The position numbers were made by a program, and so were the translations under genes. A DNA stretch of 64,000 nt from Paraburkholderia megapolitana (lineage in GTDB: Bacteria; Pseudomonadota; Gammaproteobacteria; Burkholderiales; Burkholderiaceae), in NCBI RefSeq assembly GCF_007556815.1, contig NZ_CP041745.1:1364001-1428000 (forward strand), in the 5' to 3' direction. The notes below the pieces were generated by a model. It saw only the letters and a list, made by a program, of their open reading frames with translations, was not told the DNA's origin and ran no database searches. This document shows positions 47,375 through 57,470 of the stretch, in pieces (position 1 is the first letter of the stretch; each line of letters begins with the position of its first letter).

Positions 47375-47506
47375 GGTTTCGAGTGGAGTGGGTGGTGTGG
47401 GTGGGCGGAAATCGGTGTTCGTGTTTGCGGAGCGCGAGCGTTACCACCCGGCTGTTCCCGCAAGGAAACAGCCGGTGCGTTAAACGGATGGGGCTACCGC
47501 GGCGAA

Positions 47507-48178
47507 TCAGGCGTCGTTGCTTACCGGATGCGGCAGGGTTGCGTGTGCGCTCGGGGACGATTCAACCGGGATGTCGGCATAACCGTCGGCGATGACTTTC
47601 AGTCGTCCGTCTTCGAGCGAGAAAACCCAGCCGTGCACGAGCGGCGGCTTGTCCATGCCGCGTACGATCGGGCTGGCGCGCAACTGGCGTACCTGTTCGA
47701 GCACGTTCAGTTCGGCGAGGCGGTTCACGCGGCTCGCTTCGGATGGCAACTGGCCGAGTTCGTCGCGATGTGTGTGCGCGAGCGTGCAGAGCGGCGCGAT
47801 GCGACGGTTCACGTGCGGCAGTTCGGCCGCTGGCGGCAGCAGCGCGGCACGCACGCCGCCGCAGCCGTAGTGACCGCAGACAATCACATGGCCGACCTTC
47901 AACACGCGCACGGCGTACTCGAGCACGCTCGCACCGTTGTCGTCGTCGGGATCGAACAGGTTGGCGATGTTGCGATGGACGAACAGGTCGCCGGGCTCGC
48001 AGTGTGTGATGGTTTCGGCCGGGACCCGGCTGTCGGAGCAACCGATCCACAGCACGTGGGGATTCTGGCCTTGCGTCAGGCCGCTGAAGACCTGCGGGTC
48101 GCGGGCGGCGGCCTCCCGCGCCCAGGCGATATTGGCGACCAGCATGCGTTTGGGGCGATCCATCGAGAGCAACTCCAT
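47507..48178 (-). CDS. can: Beta-class carbonic anhydrase
   Basis: 223 residues. Zinc ligands are visible as Cys in WIGCSDSRVPAE, with the Asp-Arg pair next to it, and His and Cys in VIVCGHYGCGGVRAAL. The enzyme interconverts CO2 and bicarbonate in the cytoplasm. Next gene downstream is a SulP transporter, a pair known from many proteobacteria. The first ATG has only a weak ribosome-binding site; MDRPKRM five codons later is an alternative. Confidence 0.92.
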   Translation of the reverse strand: MELLSMDRPKRMLVANIAWAREAAARDPQVFSGLTQGQNPHVLWIGCSDSRVPAETITHCEPGDLFVHRNIANLFDPDDDNGASVLEYAVRVLKVGHVIVCGHYGCGGVRAALLPPAAELPHVNRRIAPLCTLAHTHRDELGQLPSEASRVNRLAELNVLEQVRQLRASPIVRGMDKPPLVHGWVFSLEDGRLKVIADGYADIPVESSPSAHATLPHPVSNDA

Positions 48179-48339
48179 CTGTGATGCGGAGCGACGAACC
48201 TGTCCGGGACAGGTGTGGGGGACGTCGGTGCCGCGTCAAACCTTACCAATAGCTTTCTATCGAAAAAATATTGGCGTGTCAGAGAAAAAAATCGCGGCTC
48301 ATGCGACATAAATAAAAAAAAGCCGCCTCTACATCCCGG

Positions 48340-49170
48340 TTAACGGTTGTCGCTCCAGCGACCCGGCGATACGCCGCTTGCCTTCTTGAAATGACGATTG
48401 AAGTGGCTCTGGTCGGTAAAGCCGCTTGTTGCAGCGACTTCGGTTGCCGACATGCCGGCCCGCAGGGCATCGCGCGCACGGGATAGTCGAACCTGGTTGC
48501 GCCAGGCATGTGGCGCCATGCCGACCTCGCGCGTGAAGATTCTTGCCGCATGGAACTTGGACAGCCCGACGGTGCTGGCGAGTTCGGAGAGATCGAGCGG
48601 TGCGGTCAATTCGTCGAGCATGCGTGTTTTCATTCGTTCGACGCGCACGCGGTCGCGGGTCATCGGCCGGGACGGCGGGCGTAGCCTCGCGTGGCGCGTG
48701 AGCAGGGTCGAAACGGCGTCGAGCAGTGCATACTCGGAAGCGAGCAGGTCACTGCTCGCTTCCAGCGTGCGGTGAGCCAGCAGGGCGCGCCTTACCAGGT
48801 CGGCATCTTTAATGATGTCCGTGTTGAACCATGGTATGGCGTGTCGGGAGAGGCCTGTCTCGCTAGCTACGGTCTGTACGAAATCGACCGGTAGGTAGAA
48901 GGTGCGACATTGCCACCCGGCGTCGCCCGCGCTCGATCCGGTGTGGATCTCCCCAGGGTTGATGATGGGCAACGAACCCGCATCGGCGACGAACCGCGTG
49001 CCGCGATAATCGTAACGTTCAGCGCCTTGCTCGATGACCGACACGGTGTACGCGTCATGCCAGTGGGGCGAGTAGACGTGATCGGTGAATCGGGCCGTCA
49101 CCATGTCGCCACCGGGAATCAGCGCGGAGCGCCAGTAGTGAGCGTCGTTTCGAGAGGTCGCTTTCGTCAT
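48340..49170 (-). CDS. AraC-family transcriptional regulator with cupin domain
   Basis: About 276 residues. The first 150 form an AraC-type cupin (ARFTDHVYSPHWHDAYTVSV, GSLPIINPGEIHTG), and the last 100 hold two helix-turn-helix units ending in GFTDQSHFNRHFKKASGVSP and GRWSD. This type senses a small molecule through the cupin. A GTG at 49185 is an alternative start. No clear target lies next to it; the LysE-type exporters often linked to such regulators are absent. Confidence 0.88.
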   Translation of the reverse strand: MTKATSRNDAHYWRSALIPGGDMVTARFTDHVYSPHWHDAYTVSVIEQGAERYDYRGTRFVADAGSLPIINPGEIHTGSSAGDAGWQCRTFYLPVDFVQTVASETGLSRHAIPWFNTDIIKDADLVRRALLAHRTLEASSDLLASEYALLDAVSTLLTRHARLRPPSRPMTRDRVRVERMKTRMLDELTAPLDLSELASTVGLSKFHAARIFTREVGMAPHAWRNQVRLSRARDALRAGMSATEVAATSGFTDQSHFNRHFKKASGVSPGRWSDNR

Positions 49171-49203
49171 GTTCGAATCATCCACCAGTCCGGACCGATG
49201 CCA

Positions 49204-49734
49204 TCAGAACAGACTGCGGCGATCCGGATCGTGCAGCGGGTCCGGGGTTTTCTGCGTGAGTCGCACGATGCCCTGATCGTCGAAATAGAAGCTGTACATC
49301 ATGTACCAGACGTTGTCTTCGAGGTAGCGGTAGGTCCAGACTTCTTTCTTCATCAGCGGGAAATACGAGGTTTCCTCTGGGCGCCCGAAATTGACGAGCA
49401 CGTCGTTCTTCGTCCATTTGCCGATTTCCGCGCGATAGAACTCGTTGGGCTGCAGCACCTGGCGCACGTTGAGGATCTTGCCGGACGCATCGATATCGGC
49501 GGCGATCGTGGTTTCGCCCATCGGCTGGGTCGGCCACATCAGCCGTTTGCCGCCGTTCGGCAGGTCGTAGACTTCGCGCGGGGGCCCGAGCCCGGTCACG
49601 ATGGTCGACTGGTCCTCGCCCGGCTGAAAACGTTGCCACGGTTGTGCGCAGCCGGCCAGCGCCAGTGCGCTCAGGCAGACCACCGCGGCGCGCCGCAACC
49701 GCGCACGCGGCGCCGATGAAAGACGGGTAGACAT
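49204..49734 (-). CDS. Lipoprotein with a BamE/SmpA-like fold
   Basis: 176 residues. Signal peptide with lipobox LALAGCAQ, so acylation at that Cys is expected (about residue 28). The mature part has two short repeats of the SmpA/OmlA kind, with G-x-P-R-E-V-Y and FGRPEETSYFP and a C-terminal YSFYFDDQGIVR. Role in the outer membrane is unknown. The ATG at 49734 has a perfect GGAGG 6 nt upstream, which rules out the longer frame to 49806. Confidence 0.86.
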   Translation of the reverse strand: MSTRLSSAPRARLRRAAVVCLSALALAGCAQPWQRFQPGEDQSTIVTGLGPPREVYDLPNGGKRLMWPTQPMGETTIAADIDASGKILNVRQVLQPNEFYRAEIGKWTKNDVLVNFGRPEETSYFPLMKKEVWTYRYLEDNVWYMMYSFYFDDQGIVRLTQKTPDPLHDPDRRSLF

Positions 49735-49891
49735 GAATTCCTCCGATGACATTCGATAGCGGGCTCGCGGTATCGAGATGCGGTATTTTGACACGCGGCC
49801 CGACAAAAGACCGGCGCGCCGCGCGTTTGCTTGCCCTCGCGCCCGGCGGTGTCCTATGATCCGCGCTCTGATGGATCGAGCGGAGCGAGAG

Positions 49892-51250
49892 ATGGAATTC
49901 GGGTGGTGGGAAAGGGCGCAACGTGGAACGCGGCGCGAAGGGTGCGGTAAGGCTCGCTACGGTCGTGCGGCGCTGGCGTGGGCGGTGGTGGCGACTCTGG
50001 CGCTGTTGACGGTGTCGGCAGCGCAAGCGGCCCAGACGGCCCAGACGACGGCGCGTCCCACCGGCAAGCCGGTCCAGCTCGCGCTAATCGAAGGAATGTC
50101 CGGCCCGTTCGCCAACGCCGGCGCGGCGGTCGAGCGCAACCTGCGCTTCGGCATCGAACAGGTCAACGCGCGCGGCGGCGTCAAGCTCAACGACGGCGCG
50201 CATCCGCTCGAACTCGTCGTGCTCGACAGCAAGGGCAGCACCGAAGAAGCGCTGGTCCAGCTGCGCGCGGCCGCGGACCGCCATATCGGTTTCATCCTGC
50301 AGGGCAACAGCTCGGCGGTCGCGGCGGCACTGCTCGGCGCGATCGACCGCCAGAACACCCGCGAGCCCGACAATCGCGAACTGTTCCTCAACTATTCCGC
50401 CGACGATCCCGCCCTGACGAACGCGGACTGCAGCTTCTGGCATTTCCGCTTCGATGCGCACGCGGGCATGCGCATGGACGCGCTGGCGGACGTGATCGAG
50501 CACGACCAGTCGGTGAAAAAGGTCTATCTGCTGAATCAGGACTACAGCTTCGGCCACGACGTGAGCCGGCTGGCGCGCACGGCGCTGGCGGCCAAACGCC
50601 CGGACATCGCGGTGGTGGGCGACGAATTCCACCCGATCGGTCGCGTCAAGGATTTCGCGCCCTACATCGCCAAGATCCGCGCGAGCGGCGCCGACGCGGT
50701 TGTAACCGGCAACTGGGGCAACGATCTGACGCTGCTGGTGAAGGCCGCGCGCGAACAGGGGCTGGACACGCGGTTCTACACGTTCTACGGCAACAGCCTT
50801 GGCGCGCCGGCGGCGCTCGGCGATGCCGGCGTGAAGCGCGTGCTGGCGGTCGCCGACTGGCATCCGAACGCCGGCGGTACGGCCTCGGACGCGTGGTATC
50901 GCGCATACCGCGCCCGCTTCCCGGCGGCCCAGGACGACTACCCGGTGCTGCGCATGGAACTGCTGGTCGAAATGCTCGCCGCGGCGCTGAACAAGGCCGG
51001 CAGCGCCGACCCTGTGGCGGTGGCGCGGGCGCTCGAAGGGATGAAGTTCGACAACGGCTTCCACCCGATGTGGATGCGCGCCGACGACCACCAGGTTATC
51101 CAGCCCCTTTATGTGATGGAGATGGACAAGGCCGGCACGCCGGGCGTGCGCTTTGACAACGAAGGCTCCGGATACGGCTTCAGGACGGTGCTGGCGCTGC
51201 CCGCGGAGCGCACCGTGCCGCCGACTGTCTGCCGGATGCAGCGGCCGTAA
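49892..51250 (+). CDS. Periplasmic binding protein, branched-chain amino acid ABC type (LivK-like)
   Basis: About 452 residues. An N-terminal basic part and a signal helix ([20 protein letters not shown]), then a type I periplasmic binding fold: [74 protein letters not shown]. It would bind an amino acid or related compound. No permease or ATPase genes adjoin it, so it is an orphan. Start 49892 has GGAG 7 nt upstream; 49856 and 49871 are alternatives. Confidence 0.86.
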   Translation: MEFGWWERAQRGTRREGCGKARYGRAALAWAVVATLALLTVSAAQAAQTAQTTARPTGKPVQLALIEGMSGPFANAGAAVERNLRFGIEQVNARGGVKLNDGAHPLELVVLDSKGSTEEALVQLRAAADRHIGFILQGNSSAVAAALLGAIDRQNTREPDNRELFLNYSADDPALTNADCSFWHFRFDAHAGMRMDALADVIEHDQSVKKVYLLNQDYSFGHDVSRLARTALAAKRPDIAVVGDEFHPIGRVKDFAPYIAKIRASGADAVVTGNWGNDLTLLVKAAREQGLDTRFYTFYGNSLGAPAALGDAGVKRVLAVADWHPNAGGTASDAWYRAYRARFPAAQDDYPVLRMELLVEMLAAALNKAGSADPVAVARALEGMKFDNGFHPMWMRADDHQVIQPLYVMEMDKAGTPGVRFDNEGSGYGFRTVLALPAERTVPPTVCRMQRP

Positions 51251-51327
51251 CCGGCGCCGTGCCGTCGCAGGGCTGGTCGGCAGGAAGCGCGGGCGAAGGC
51301 GCCCCGAAGTACACCGAACCACAGGGG

Positions 51328-51356
51328 TTCGCCGTACGATCGTGCTGTGCTACAAT
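51328..51356 (+). promoter_or_regulatory. Candidate rpsO promoter with extended -10
   Basis: TGCTACAAT (extended -10, hexamer 51351 to 51356) lies 17 nt after TTCGCC, a poor -35. The leader to rpsO is about 65 nt. Confidence 0.6.
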
Positions 51357-51428
51357 GCGCGCTTCGTTGTAAACCCACGGCACGGCCTTTCTTCCGTGAC
51401 CGCCTGTCTAGTTTCTAAGGAAATCAAC

Positions 51429-51701
51429 ATGTCCGTAGCTGAAGTTACCAAGAAGTCCGACGTCGTCGCGCAATTCGCACGCGCTGCTAACGACACCGGC
51501 TCCCCTGAAGTTCAGGTCGCGCTGCTCACGACCCGTATCAACGAACTCACCGTTCACTTCAAGGCCCATTCGAAGGATCACCATAGCCGCCGCGGTCTGC
51601 TGCGCATGGTGAGCCGCCGTCGCAAGCTGCTCGACTACCTGAAGGGCAAGGACGCCGATCGTTATCGCACGCTGATCGAGAAGCTGGGTCTGCGTAAGTA
51701 A
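51429..51701 (+). CDS. rpsO: 30S ribosomal protein S15
   Basis: 90 residues, near full identity to the family in key stretches: [40 protein letters not shown] and [12 protein letters not shown]. It binds 16S rRNA early in assembly. TAAGGAAATCAAC precedes the ATG. It is followed by its own terminator and then pnp, the standard order. Confidence 0.97.
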   Translation: MSVAEVTKKSDVVAQFARAANDTGSPEVQVALLTTRINELTVHFKAHSKDHHSRRGLLRMVSRRRKLLDYLKGKDADRYRTLIEKLGLRK

Positions 51702-51721
51702 TCGGATGGTCTTTCAGCAAG

Positions 51722-51761
51722 ATGCCTGTGTCAGTTCCGCTGATACAGGCATTTTGTTTTT
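51722..51761 (+). terminator. Intrinsic terminator after rpsO
   Basis: ATGCCTGTGTCAG, loop TTCCG, CTGATACAGGCAT (13-bp stem with one G-U pair), then TTTTGTTTTT. Some read-through into pnp is likely, as in other bacteria. Confidence 0.88.
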
Positions 51762-51914
51762 CAACGGTGCGCTTTAACTGAGGTGCATCGACAGGTTGTC
51801 CGCCATAGTTCGTCTCACAGATTGTCGCCGTCGCAGTTGTTGCGGTTCATGGCAGCACGGGACGAAACATCCGGCGGCACAACCAGAAACACGGCCGGGC
51901 TGCGGGGCAGAGCT

Positions 51915-51968
51915 TTGTGTCATTCCAGCGGTTCGCGTGTCGCGCGGTTCTCTGGAATGGCATAACAC
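51915..51968 (+). promoter_or_regulatory. Long hairpin in the pnp leader
   Basis: TGTGT and CATTCCAG (51916 to 51928) pair with CTGGAATG and ACACA (51952 to 51968), with GC-rich bases between them. It stands 84 nt before pnp. In E. coli a pnp leader hairpin is cut by RNase III and then used for PNPase self-control; this may be its counterpart. The rest of the 350-bp rpsO-pnp gap shows no gene. Confidence 0.5.
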
Positions 51969-52051
51969 ACCTCTTCCCGCGTGGCTCCGGTCATGGCGTT
52001 GCCGCGCCGCTGCTAGTCCGCGCGGCATAACGAAGCGTAAAGGAGTGACTA

Positions 52052-54196
52052 ATGTTCAATAAGATCGTCAAAGAGTTCAAGTGGGGACAACATAACGTTC
52101 GCCTGGAAACCGGTGAGATCGCCCGTCAGGCAAGCGGTGCCGTCCTCGTGGACATCGAAGATACGGTGGTGCTCGCCACGGTCGTCGGTGCCAAGACGGC
52201 GAAGCCGGGTCAGGATTTCTTCCCGCTGACCGTCGACTACCTCGAGAAAACCTATTCCGCAGGCAAGATCCCCGGTGGCTTCTTCCGCCGCGAAGGCCGT
52301 CCGTCGGAAGGCGAGACGCTGATCTCGCGCCTGATCGACCGTCCGCTGCGCCCGCTCTTCCCGGAAGGCTTCTACAACGAAGTCCAGGTCGTGATCCATG
52401 TGATGTCGATCAACCCGGACGTGCCAGCCGACATCCCCGCGCTGATCGGCGCCTCGGCTGCACTGGCTATCTCCGGCCTGCCGTTCAACGGCCCGGTGGG
52501 CGCCGCACGCGTCGCCTACATCAACAACGAATACGTGCTGAACCCGACGCGTTCGCAGATCAAGGAATCGAGCCTCGACCTCGTGGTTGCCGGTACGGAA
52601 CGCGCAGTGCTGATGGTCGAATCGGAAGCGCAACAGCTGTCGGAAGAAGTGATGCTCGGCGCCGTGGTGTTCGGCCACGACCAGATGCAGATCGCGATCG
52701 ACGCGATCCACGAACTCGTGCGCGAAGGCGGCAAGCCCGAATGGGACTGGAAGCCGGCGCCGAAGAACGAAGCGCTGATCTCGCGCGTGACCGAAGTGGC
52801 TGAGGCCAATCTGCTCGCCGCCTATCAGGTCCGCGACAAGCAGGCCCGTTCGGCAAAGCTGAAGGAAATCTACGCCGCTACGTCGGCCGCGCTGGAAGCG
52901 GACGCCGCTGCGGGCGGTACCGTCGCTGCCGACAAGGCAACCGTCGGCAACGTGCTGTTCGACATCGAAGCGAAGATCGTCCGTTCGCAGATCCTGAACG
53001 GTGAGCCGCGTATCGACGGCCGCGACACGCGCACGGTGCGCCCGATCGAAATCCGTACCGGCGTGCTGCCGCGTACCCACGGTTCGGCACTGTTCACGCG
53101 CGGCGAAACGCAGGCGCTCGTCGTCGCGACGCTCGGCACGAAGGGTGACGAGCAGATCATCGACGCACTCGAAGGCGAATACCGCGAGCGCTTCATGCTC
53201 CACTACAACATGCCTCCGTTCGCGACCGGCGAAACGGGCCGCGTCGGTTCGCCGAAGCGCCGTGAAATCGGTCACGGCCGTCTCGCGAAGCGCGCGCTCG
53301 TCGCGTGTCTGCCGAGCGCCGAAGAATTCGGTTACTCGATCCGCGTCGTATCGGAAATCACGGAATCGAACGGTTCGTCGTCGATGGCTTCGGTGTGCGG
53401 CGGCTGCCTCGCACTGATGGACGCCGGCGTGCCGATGAAGGCGCACGTCGCGGGTATCGCGATGGGCCTGATTCTCGAAGGCAACAAGTTCGCGGTGCTG
53501 ACCGACATCCTCGGCGACGAAGATCACCTCGGCGACATGGACTTCAAGGTAGCCGGCACGGAACAAGGCGTGACCGCGCTGCAGATGGACATCAAGATCC
53601 AGGGCATCACGAAGGAAATCATGCAGGTTGCACTCGCGCAAGCGAAGGAAGGCCGCCTGCATATTCTCGGCAAGATGACCTCGGCTGTGTCGGGTGCGAA
53701 TACCGAACTGTCGGACTACGCGCCGCGCATGATCACGATCAAGATCAACCCGGAAAAGATCCGCGACGTGATCGGCAAGGGTGGCTCGGTGATCCGCGCG
53801 CTGACCGAAGAAACCGGCACGACGATCGATATCTCCGACGACGGCATCGTCACCATCGCGAGCACGAGCAGCGAAGGCATGGCCGAAGCGAAGAAGCGCA
53901 TCGAGAACATCACGATGGAAGTCGAAGTGGGCCAGGTGTACGAAGGTGCGGTCCTCAAGCTGCTCGACTTCGGTGCGATCGTCAACATCCTGCCGGGCAA
54001 GGACGGTCTGCTGCATATTTCCGAAATCGCCAACGAGCGCATCAAGGACATCAACGACTACCTGAAGGAAGGCCAGCAAGTGAAGGTCAAGGTCATCCAG
54101 ACGGACGAGAAGGGTCGTGTGCGTCTGTCGGCCAAGGCTTTGTTGAACGAAGCGCCGTCGGGTGCGCCGCAAGGCGAGTCGACGCCGCAGCAATAA
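52052..54196 (+). CDS. pnp: Polyribonucleotide nucleotidyltransferase (PNPase)
   Basis: 714 residues. Two RNase PH domains (with [20 protein letters not shown] and [19 protein letters not shown]), an alpha-helical part between them, a KH domain ([20 protein letters not shown]) and a C-terminal S1 domain ([20 protein letters not shown]). It degrades RNA from the 3' end with phosphate and is part of the degradosome. AAGGAG precedes the ATG. Confidence 0.97.
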   Translation: MFNKIVKEFKWGQHNVRLETGEIARQASGAVLVDIEDTVVLATVVGAKTAKPGQDFFPLTVDYLEKTYSAGKIPGGFFRREGRPSEGETLISRLIDRPLRPLFPEGFYNEVQVVIHVMSINPDVPADIPALIGASAALAISGLPFNGPVGAARVAYINNEYVLNPTRSQIKESSLDLVVAGTERAVLMVESEAQQLSEEVMLGAVVFGHDQMQIAIDAIHELVREGGKPEWDWKPAPKNEALISRVTEVAEANLLAAYQVRDKQARSAKLKEIYAATSAALEADAAAGGTVAADKATVGNVLFDIEAKIVRSQILNGEPRIDGRDTRTVRPIEIRTGVLPRTHGSALFTRGETQALVVATLGTKGDEQIIDALEGEYRERFMLHYNMPPFATGETGRVGSPKRREIGHGRLAKRALVACLPSAEEFGYSIRVVSEITESNGSSSMASVCGGCLALMDAGVPMKAHVAGIAMGLILEGNKFAVLTDILGDEDHLGDMDFKVAGTEQGVTALQMDIKIQGITKEIMQVALAQAKEGRLHILGKMTSAVSGANTELSDYAPRMITIKINPEKIRDVIGKGGSVIRALTEETGTTIDISDDGIVTIASTSSEGMAEAKKRIENITMEVEVGQVYEGAVLKLLDFGAIVNILPGKDGLLHISEIANERIKDINDYLKEGQQVKVKVIQTDEKGRVRLSAKALLNEAPSGAPQGESTPQQ

Positions 54197-54212
54197 CGCG
54201 GTAGTGAAGCAA

Positions 54213-54246
54213 CGGCCGGCAGCGCGCATGCGCGCCGGCCGTTTTT
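54213..54246 (+). terminator. Intrinsic terminator after pnp
   Basis: CGGCCGGC, bulged A, GCGC, GCAT loop, GCGC, GCCGGCCG, then TTTTT. Confidence 0.88.
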
Positions 54247-54345
54247 CATGCAGGGCGGATTGCAGTGCGAACCGGGCGCGCGACATCGCGATGCACGTTT
54301 CTGACACGGTTAGCAGCGCAATCCAGACCTTGGGAGTAGCGACAG

Positions 54346-55359
54346 ATGAAAGCGATCGAGATCACCGAATTCGGTGCGCCGGAAGTCTTGAAGCTCGCCG
54401 AGCGGCCGATGCCGGAGCCGAAGGCGGGCGAAGTGCTGATCAAGGTAGCGGCGTCGGGCATCAACCGGCCCGACGTGTTTCAACGCAAGGGCGCCTATGC
54501 GCCGCCGCCGGGTGCGTCCGATCTGCCGGGGCTCGAGGTGGCGGGCGAGATCGTCGGTGGGACGTTCGACGCGAAGCACAACCCGTTTGGCCTGAAGCTC
54601 GGCGATCGCGTGTGTGCACTGCTTGCGGGCGGGGGCTACGCGGAATATGCGGTGGCGCCGCTTGCGCAGTGTCTGCCGGTGCCGCAGGGACTGTCGGATG
54701 TCGAAGCGGCGTCGTTGCCGGAGACGTTCTTCACGGTGTGGAGCAATGTGTTCGACCGTGCGCAACTGGGCAACGGCGAGGGTGGTGCGAACGAGACGTT
54801 CCTGGTGCAGGGCGGTTCGAGCGGCATCGGCGTGACGGCAATCCAGATCGCGCACGCACTTGGATTTCGCGTACTCGCCACAGCGGGTTCGGACGACAAA
54901 TGCCGTGCATGCGAAGCGCTCGGTGCCGAACGTGCGATCAACTACAAGACCGAAGACTTCGTCGAGGTCGTGAAGTCGCTGACCAACGACCGCGGTGTCG
55001 ACGTCATTCTCGATATGGTGGCCGGCAGCTACGTACCGCGCGAACTGACGGCGCTTGCGGACGGCGGCCGGCTGGTGGTGATTGCGCTGCTCGGCGGTGC
55101 GAAGGCGGAGATCAATCTGAACGACGTGCTGCGCCGGCGCCTCACCATTACGGGCTCGACGCTGCGCCCGCGGCCGGTCGAGTTCAAGGCGAAGATTGCA
55201 GCGCGTTTGAAAGAGCATGTATGGCCGCATCTGGAGAGCGGTCGCATCAAGCCGATCGTGTATCAGGTGTTTCCGGCGGCACAGGCAGCGGACGCCCACA
55301 CGCTGATGGAAAGCAGCACGCACGTGGGCAAGATCGTGCTGGACTGGCGTGCCGCGTAA
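54346..55359 (+). CDS. NAD(P)H quinone oxidoreductase, PIG3-type zinc-free MDR
   Basis: 337 residues of the medium-chain reductase superfamily, quinone-oxidoreductase branch: MKAIEITEFGAPEVLKLAER at the start, GINRPDVFQRKGAYAPPPG, LPGLEVAGEIVGG and the cofactor motif VQGGSSGIGVTAIQIAHALG. It lacks the zinc-binding Cys residues of alcohol dehydrogenases. It reduces quinones or related electrophiles with NADPH. It stands alone between pnp and tpiA. Confidence 0.91.
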   Translation: MKAIEITEFGAPEVLKLAERPMPEPKAGEVLIKVAASGINRPDVFQRKGAYAPPPGASDLPGLEVAGEIVGGTFDAKHNPFGLKLGDRVCALLAGGGYAEYAVAPLAQCLPVPQGLSDVEAASLPETFFTVWSNVFDRAQLGNGEGGANETFLVQGGSSGIGVTAIQIAHALGFRVLATAGSDDKCRACEALGAERAINYKTEDFVEVVKSLTNDRGVDVILDMVAGSYVPRELTALADGGRLVVIALLGGAKAEINLNDVLRRRLTITGSTLRPRPVEFKAKIAARLKEHVWPHLESGRIKPIVYQVFPAAQAADAHTLMESSTHVGKIVLDWRAA

Positions 55360-55387
55360 TAAGGTGCACATACATGATGCACGCGGT

Positions 55388-55417
55388 TTGACCCGATCCC
55401 GCCGCGCACAGTAAAAT
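55388..55417 (+). promoter_or_regulatory. Candidate tpiA promoter
   Basis: TTGACC (55388 to 55393), 18-nt spacer, TAAAAT (55412 to 55417), about 42 nt before the tpiA ATG. Confidence 0.6.
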
Positions 55418-55458
55418 TGCGCGTTTTGCGCGCCCGCTGTCACCGACCGAACGAGACG

Positions 55459-56229
55459 ATGTCGAAACAACGAACCAAACTGGTAGTCGGTAACTGGAAG
55501 ATGCATGGCCGGCTGGCCGACAACGCGGTGCTGCTCGAAGCGGTCGCGCAAGGTGTTCGCGGTCTGCAGGGCGCGGTGAAGGTCGGTGTGTGCGTGCCGC
55601 ATCCGTATCTCGCGCAGACGCAGGCGCTGCTCGCGGGCAGTCCGGTGCAGTGGGGTTCGCAGGACGTATCGGCGCACGAGCAAGGCGCCTATACCGGCGA
55701 AGTCGCCGCGGACATGGTCGCGGAGTTCGCTGCGACGCTGGCCATCGTCGGGCATTCGGAACGGCGTGGCTATCATCACGAAAGCGCGGATGTCGTCGGG
55801 ATCAAGGCGGAGCGGGCGCTGGCGGCAGGCCTCACGCCGATCGTCTGCGTCGGCGAAACGCTCGAGCAGCACGAAGCCGGTTTGGCGCAACAGGTAGTCG
55901 GCGGGCAGCTCGATGCAGTGCTCGCAAAACTGTCGCCGGCAGACGCGGCGCGGATCGTAGTCGCTTACGAGCCGGTCTGGGCGATCGGCACGGGCAAAAG
56001 TGCGACGGCGGCGCAGGCACAGGACGTTCACGCGTTCCTGCGTGCGCGTCTCGCACAGAAGGGCGCGGCGGTCGGCGCCGTGACGCTGCTGTATGGCGGC
56101 AGCGTGAAGCCGGAGAATGCGCAAGAATTGTTTGGTCAGCAGGATATCGATGGCGGCCTGATTGGCGGCGCATCGTTGAAGGCACAGGATTTCCTCGCAA
56201 TCTGCAGTGCGGCGGCCGCGGCGCTTTGA
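55459..56229 (+). CDS. tpiA: Triose-phosphate isomerase
   Basis: 256 residues. The active site is complete: NWKMHG (Asn and Lys), [10 protein letters not shown] (catalytic His) and [15 protein letters not shown] (catalytic Glu), with the phosphate loop in [12 protein letters not shown]. It interconverts dihydroxyacetone phosphate and glyceraldehyde 3-phosphate. The ATG at 55459 fits the family start. secG follows. Confidence 0.96.
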   Translation: MSKQRTKLVVGNWKMHGRLADNAVLLEAVAQGVRGLQGAVKVGVCVPHPYLAQTQALLAGSPVQWGSQDVSAHEQGAYTGEVAADMVAEFAATLAIVGHSERRGYHHESADVVGIKAERALAAGLTPIVCVGETLEQHEAGLAQQVVGGQLDAVLAKLSPADAARIVVAYEPVWAIGTGKSATAAQAQDVHAFLRARLAQKGAAVGAVTLLYGGSVKPENAQELFGQQDIDGGLIGGASLKAQDFLAICSAAAAAL

Positions 56230-56312
56230 GCGGGCGACGGGCAGGGCGAGGTGACTCATGACGGCGCGCGCACAGTGCGTCGCCCGATTAAATAAAGACT
56301 CAGGTGGGTGTG

Positions 56313-56690
56313 ATGCTGTATTTGAAAACGTTGATTATCGTGGTTCAGTTGCTGTCGGCGCTGGGGGTCATCGGCCTCGTTTTGCTGCAGCACGGCAAGG
56401 GTGCCGACATGGGTGCGGCATTCGGTAGCGGTGCCTCAGGCAGCCTGTTCGGTGCGACCGGTTCGGCCAACTTTCTGTCGCGCACAACGGCGGTGCTGGC
56501 CGCTGTCTTCTTCGTGACGACACTGGCGCTCACGTACCTTGGCGCCTACAAATCGAGGCCTTCCGCAGGCGTGCTCGGCGAAGCCGTTACCGCTCCGGTG
56601 GCCGCTTCCGCAGCGTCGGTGCCGGCTGGTGTTTCGACGCCTGCCGCACCTGCTGCTGCATCGAAGCCGGGCCAGGACGTACCGAAATAA
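56313..56690 (+). CDS. secG: Preprotein translocase subunit SecG
   Basis: 125 residues. Two membrane helices (TLIIVVQLLSALGVIGLVLL and TTAVLAAVFFVTTLALTYLG) around the conserved QHGKGADMGAAFGSGASGSL and FGATGSANFLSR. It is part of the SecYEG export channel. The last 40 residues are an Ala/Pro/Val-rich tail. AGGTGG precedes ATG 56313; the GTG at 56304 is less likely. Confidence 0.94.
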   Translation: MLYLKTLIIVVQLLSALGVIGLVLLQHGKGADMGAAFGSGASGSLFGATGSANFLSRTTAVLAAVFFVTTLALTYLGAYKSRPSAGVLGEAVTAPVAASAASVPAGVSTPAAPAAASKPGQDVPK

Positions 56691-56717
56691 AATTTTCGAA
56701 CGACGCGCTTTTGTGCG

Positions 56718-56746
56718 TTGAACAAACTGTTTAAACCAGTTACAAT
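56718..56746 (+). promoter_or_regulatory. Promoter of tRNA-Leu
   Basis: TTGAAC (56718 to 56723), 17-nt spacer, TACAAT (56741 to 56746), 57 nt before the tRNA. This is the clearest sigma-70-type promoter that I see in the window. Confidence 0.75.
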
Positions 56747-56803
56747 TCAAGTCTTGCAGCGATTCGCGGGTTTTATACGCAGTTTTCCCGGATTGCAGAC
56801 AGT

Positions 56804-56888
56804 GCCGACGTGGTGAAATTGGTAGACACGCTATCTTGAGGGGGTAGTGGCGAAAGCTGTGCGAGTTCGAGTCTCGCCGTCGGCACCA
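56804..56888 (+). tRNA. tRNA-Leu (anticodon GAG)
   Basis: 85 nt with the CCA end encoded. The acceptor arm GCCGACG pairs with CGTCGGC. The anticodon arm CTATC-TTGAGGG-GGTAG puts GAG at 56838 to 56840, which reads CUU and CUC leucine codons. A long variable arm and the T-arm GCGAGTTCGAGTCTCGC complete the class II shape. Confidence 0.97.
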
Positions 56889-56900
56889 ATGTTATTCTTA

Positions 56901-56936
56901 ATGCCAGCCGCTTGCTTCGCTACGGCTGGCATTTTT
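56901..56936 (+). terminator. Intrinsic terminator after tRNA-Leu
   Basis: ATGCCAGCCG, 12-nt loop, CGGCTGGCAT, then a T-run, just after the tRNA. It separates the tRNA from the nuo operon. Confidence 0.87.
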
Positions 56937-57048
56937 ACTTCCGCTTCGCTGTTTACCATGAGCTAACAGCGTCAAGCAGGCCGAAGTAATTTCGCGTCGG
57001 GTTGCTCGGCTCCTGGCGACACACAGAACCAACCGATTGAGGATAGTC

Positions 57049-57408
57049 TTGAACCTCGCAGCCTATTTCCCCGTTTTGTTGTTCCTCCTCGTGGGTACCG
57101 GTTTAGGCGTAGCACTGGTCGGCATTGGCAAGATCCTTGGTCCCAACAGGCCCGACACCGCGAAGAACGCACCGTACGAGTGCGGCTTCGAGGCATTCGA
57201 GGACGCACGCATGAAGTTCGACGTGCGCTACTACCTCGTGGCCATTCTCTTCATCATTTTCGATCTGGAAACGGCATTCCTGTTCCCGTGGGGCGTGGCC
57301 CTGCGCGACATCGGCTGGCCGGGCTTCATGGCTATGATGATTTTCCTGCTCGAATTCCTGCTGGGCTTCGCCTATATCTGGAAGAAGGGCGGTCTCGATT
57401 GGGAATGA
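57049..57408 (+). CDS. nuoA: NADH-quinone oxidoreductase subunit A
   Basis: 119 residues, three membrane helices, with the conserved loop [20 protein letters not shown] and [20 protein letters not shown]. It is a membrane subunit of complex I near the quinone site. I chose the TTG at 57049 because GAGGA lies 6 nt upstream and it gives the usual protein start [10 protein letters not shown]. It opens the nuo operon, which runs past the right edge. Confidence 0.95.
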   Translation: MNLAAYFPVLLFLLVGTGLGVALVGIGKILGPNRPDTAKNAPYECGFEAFEDARMKFDVRYYLVAILFIIFDLETAFLFPWGVALRDIGWPGFMAMMIFLLEFLLGFAYIWKKGGLDWE

Positions 57409-57470
57409 CGGGTTAAATGCCGGTTTGCATGGGCGGCCATGGCTAGCCGCCCGTCTGGAGTGGAAAGCAA

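Noticed and set aside
46064..48184. 706-codon plus-strand frame across the SulP and carbonic anhydrase genes
   Set aside because: It spans two real minus-strand genes and is low in hydrophobic structure, with no motif.
52049..54307. 752-codon minus-strand frame across pnp
   Set aside because: Shadow of pnp; the plus-strand protein carries all PNPase domains.
54310..56259. 649-codon minus-strand frame across the quinone oxidoreductase and tpiA
   Set aside because: Antisense to conserved genes; composition of a shadow frame.
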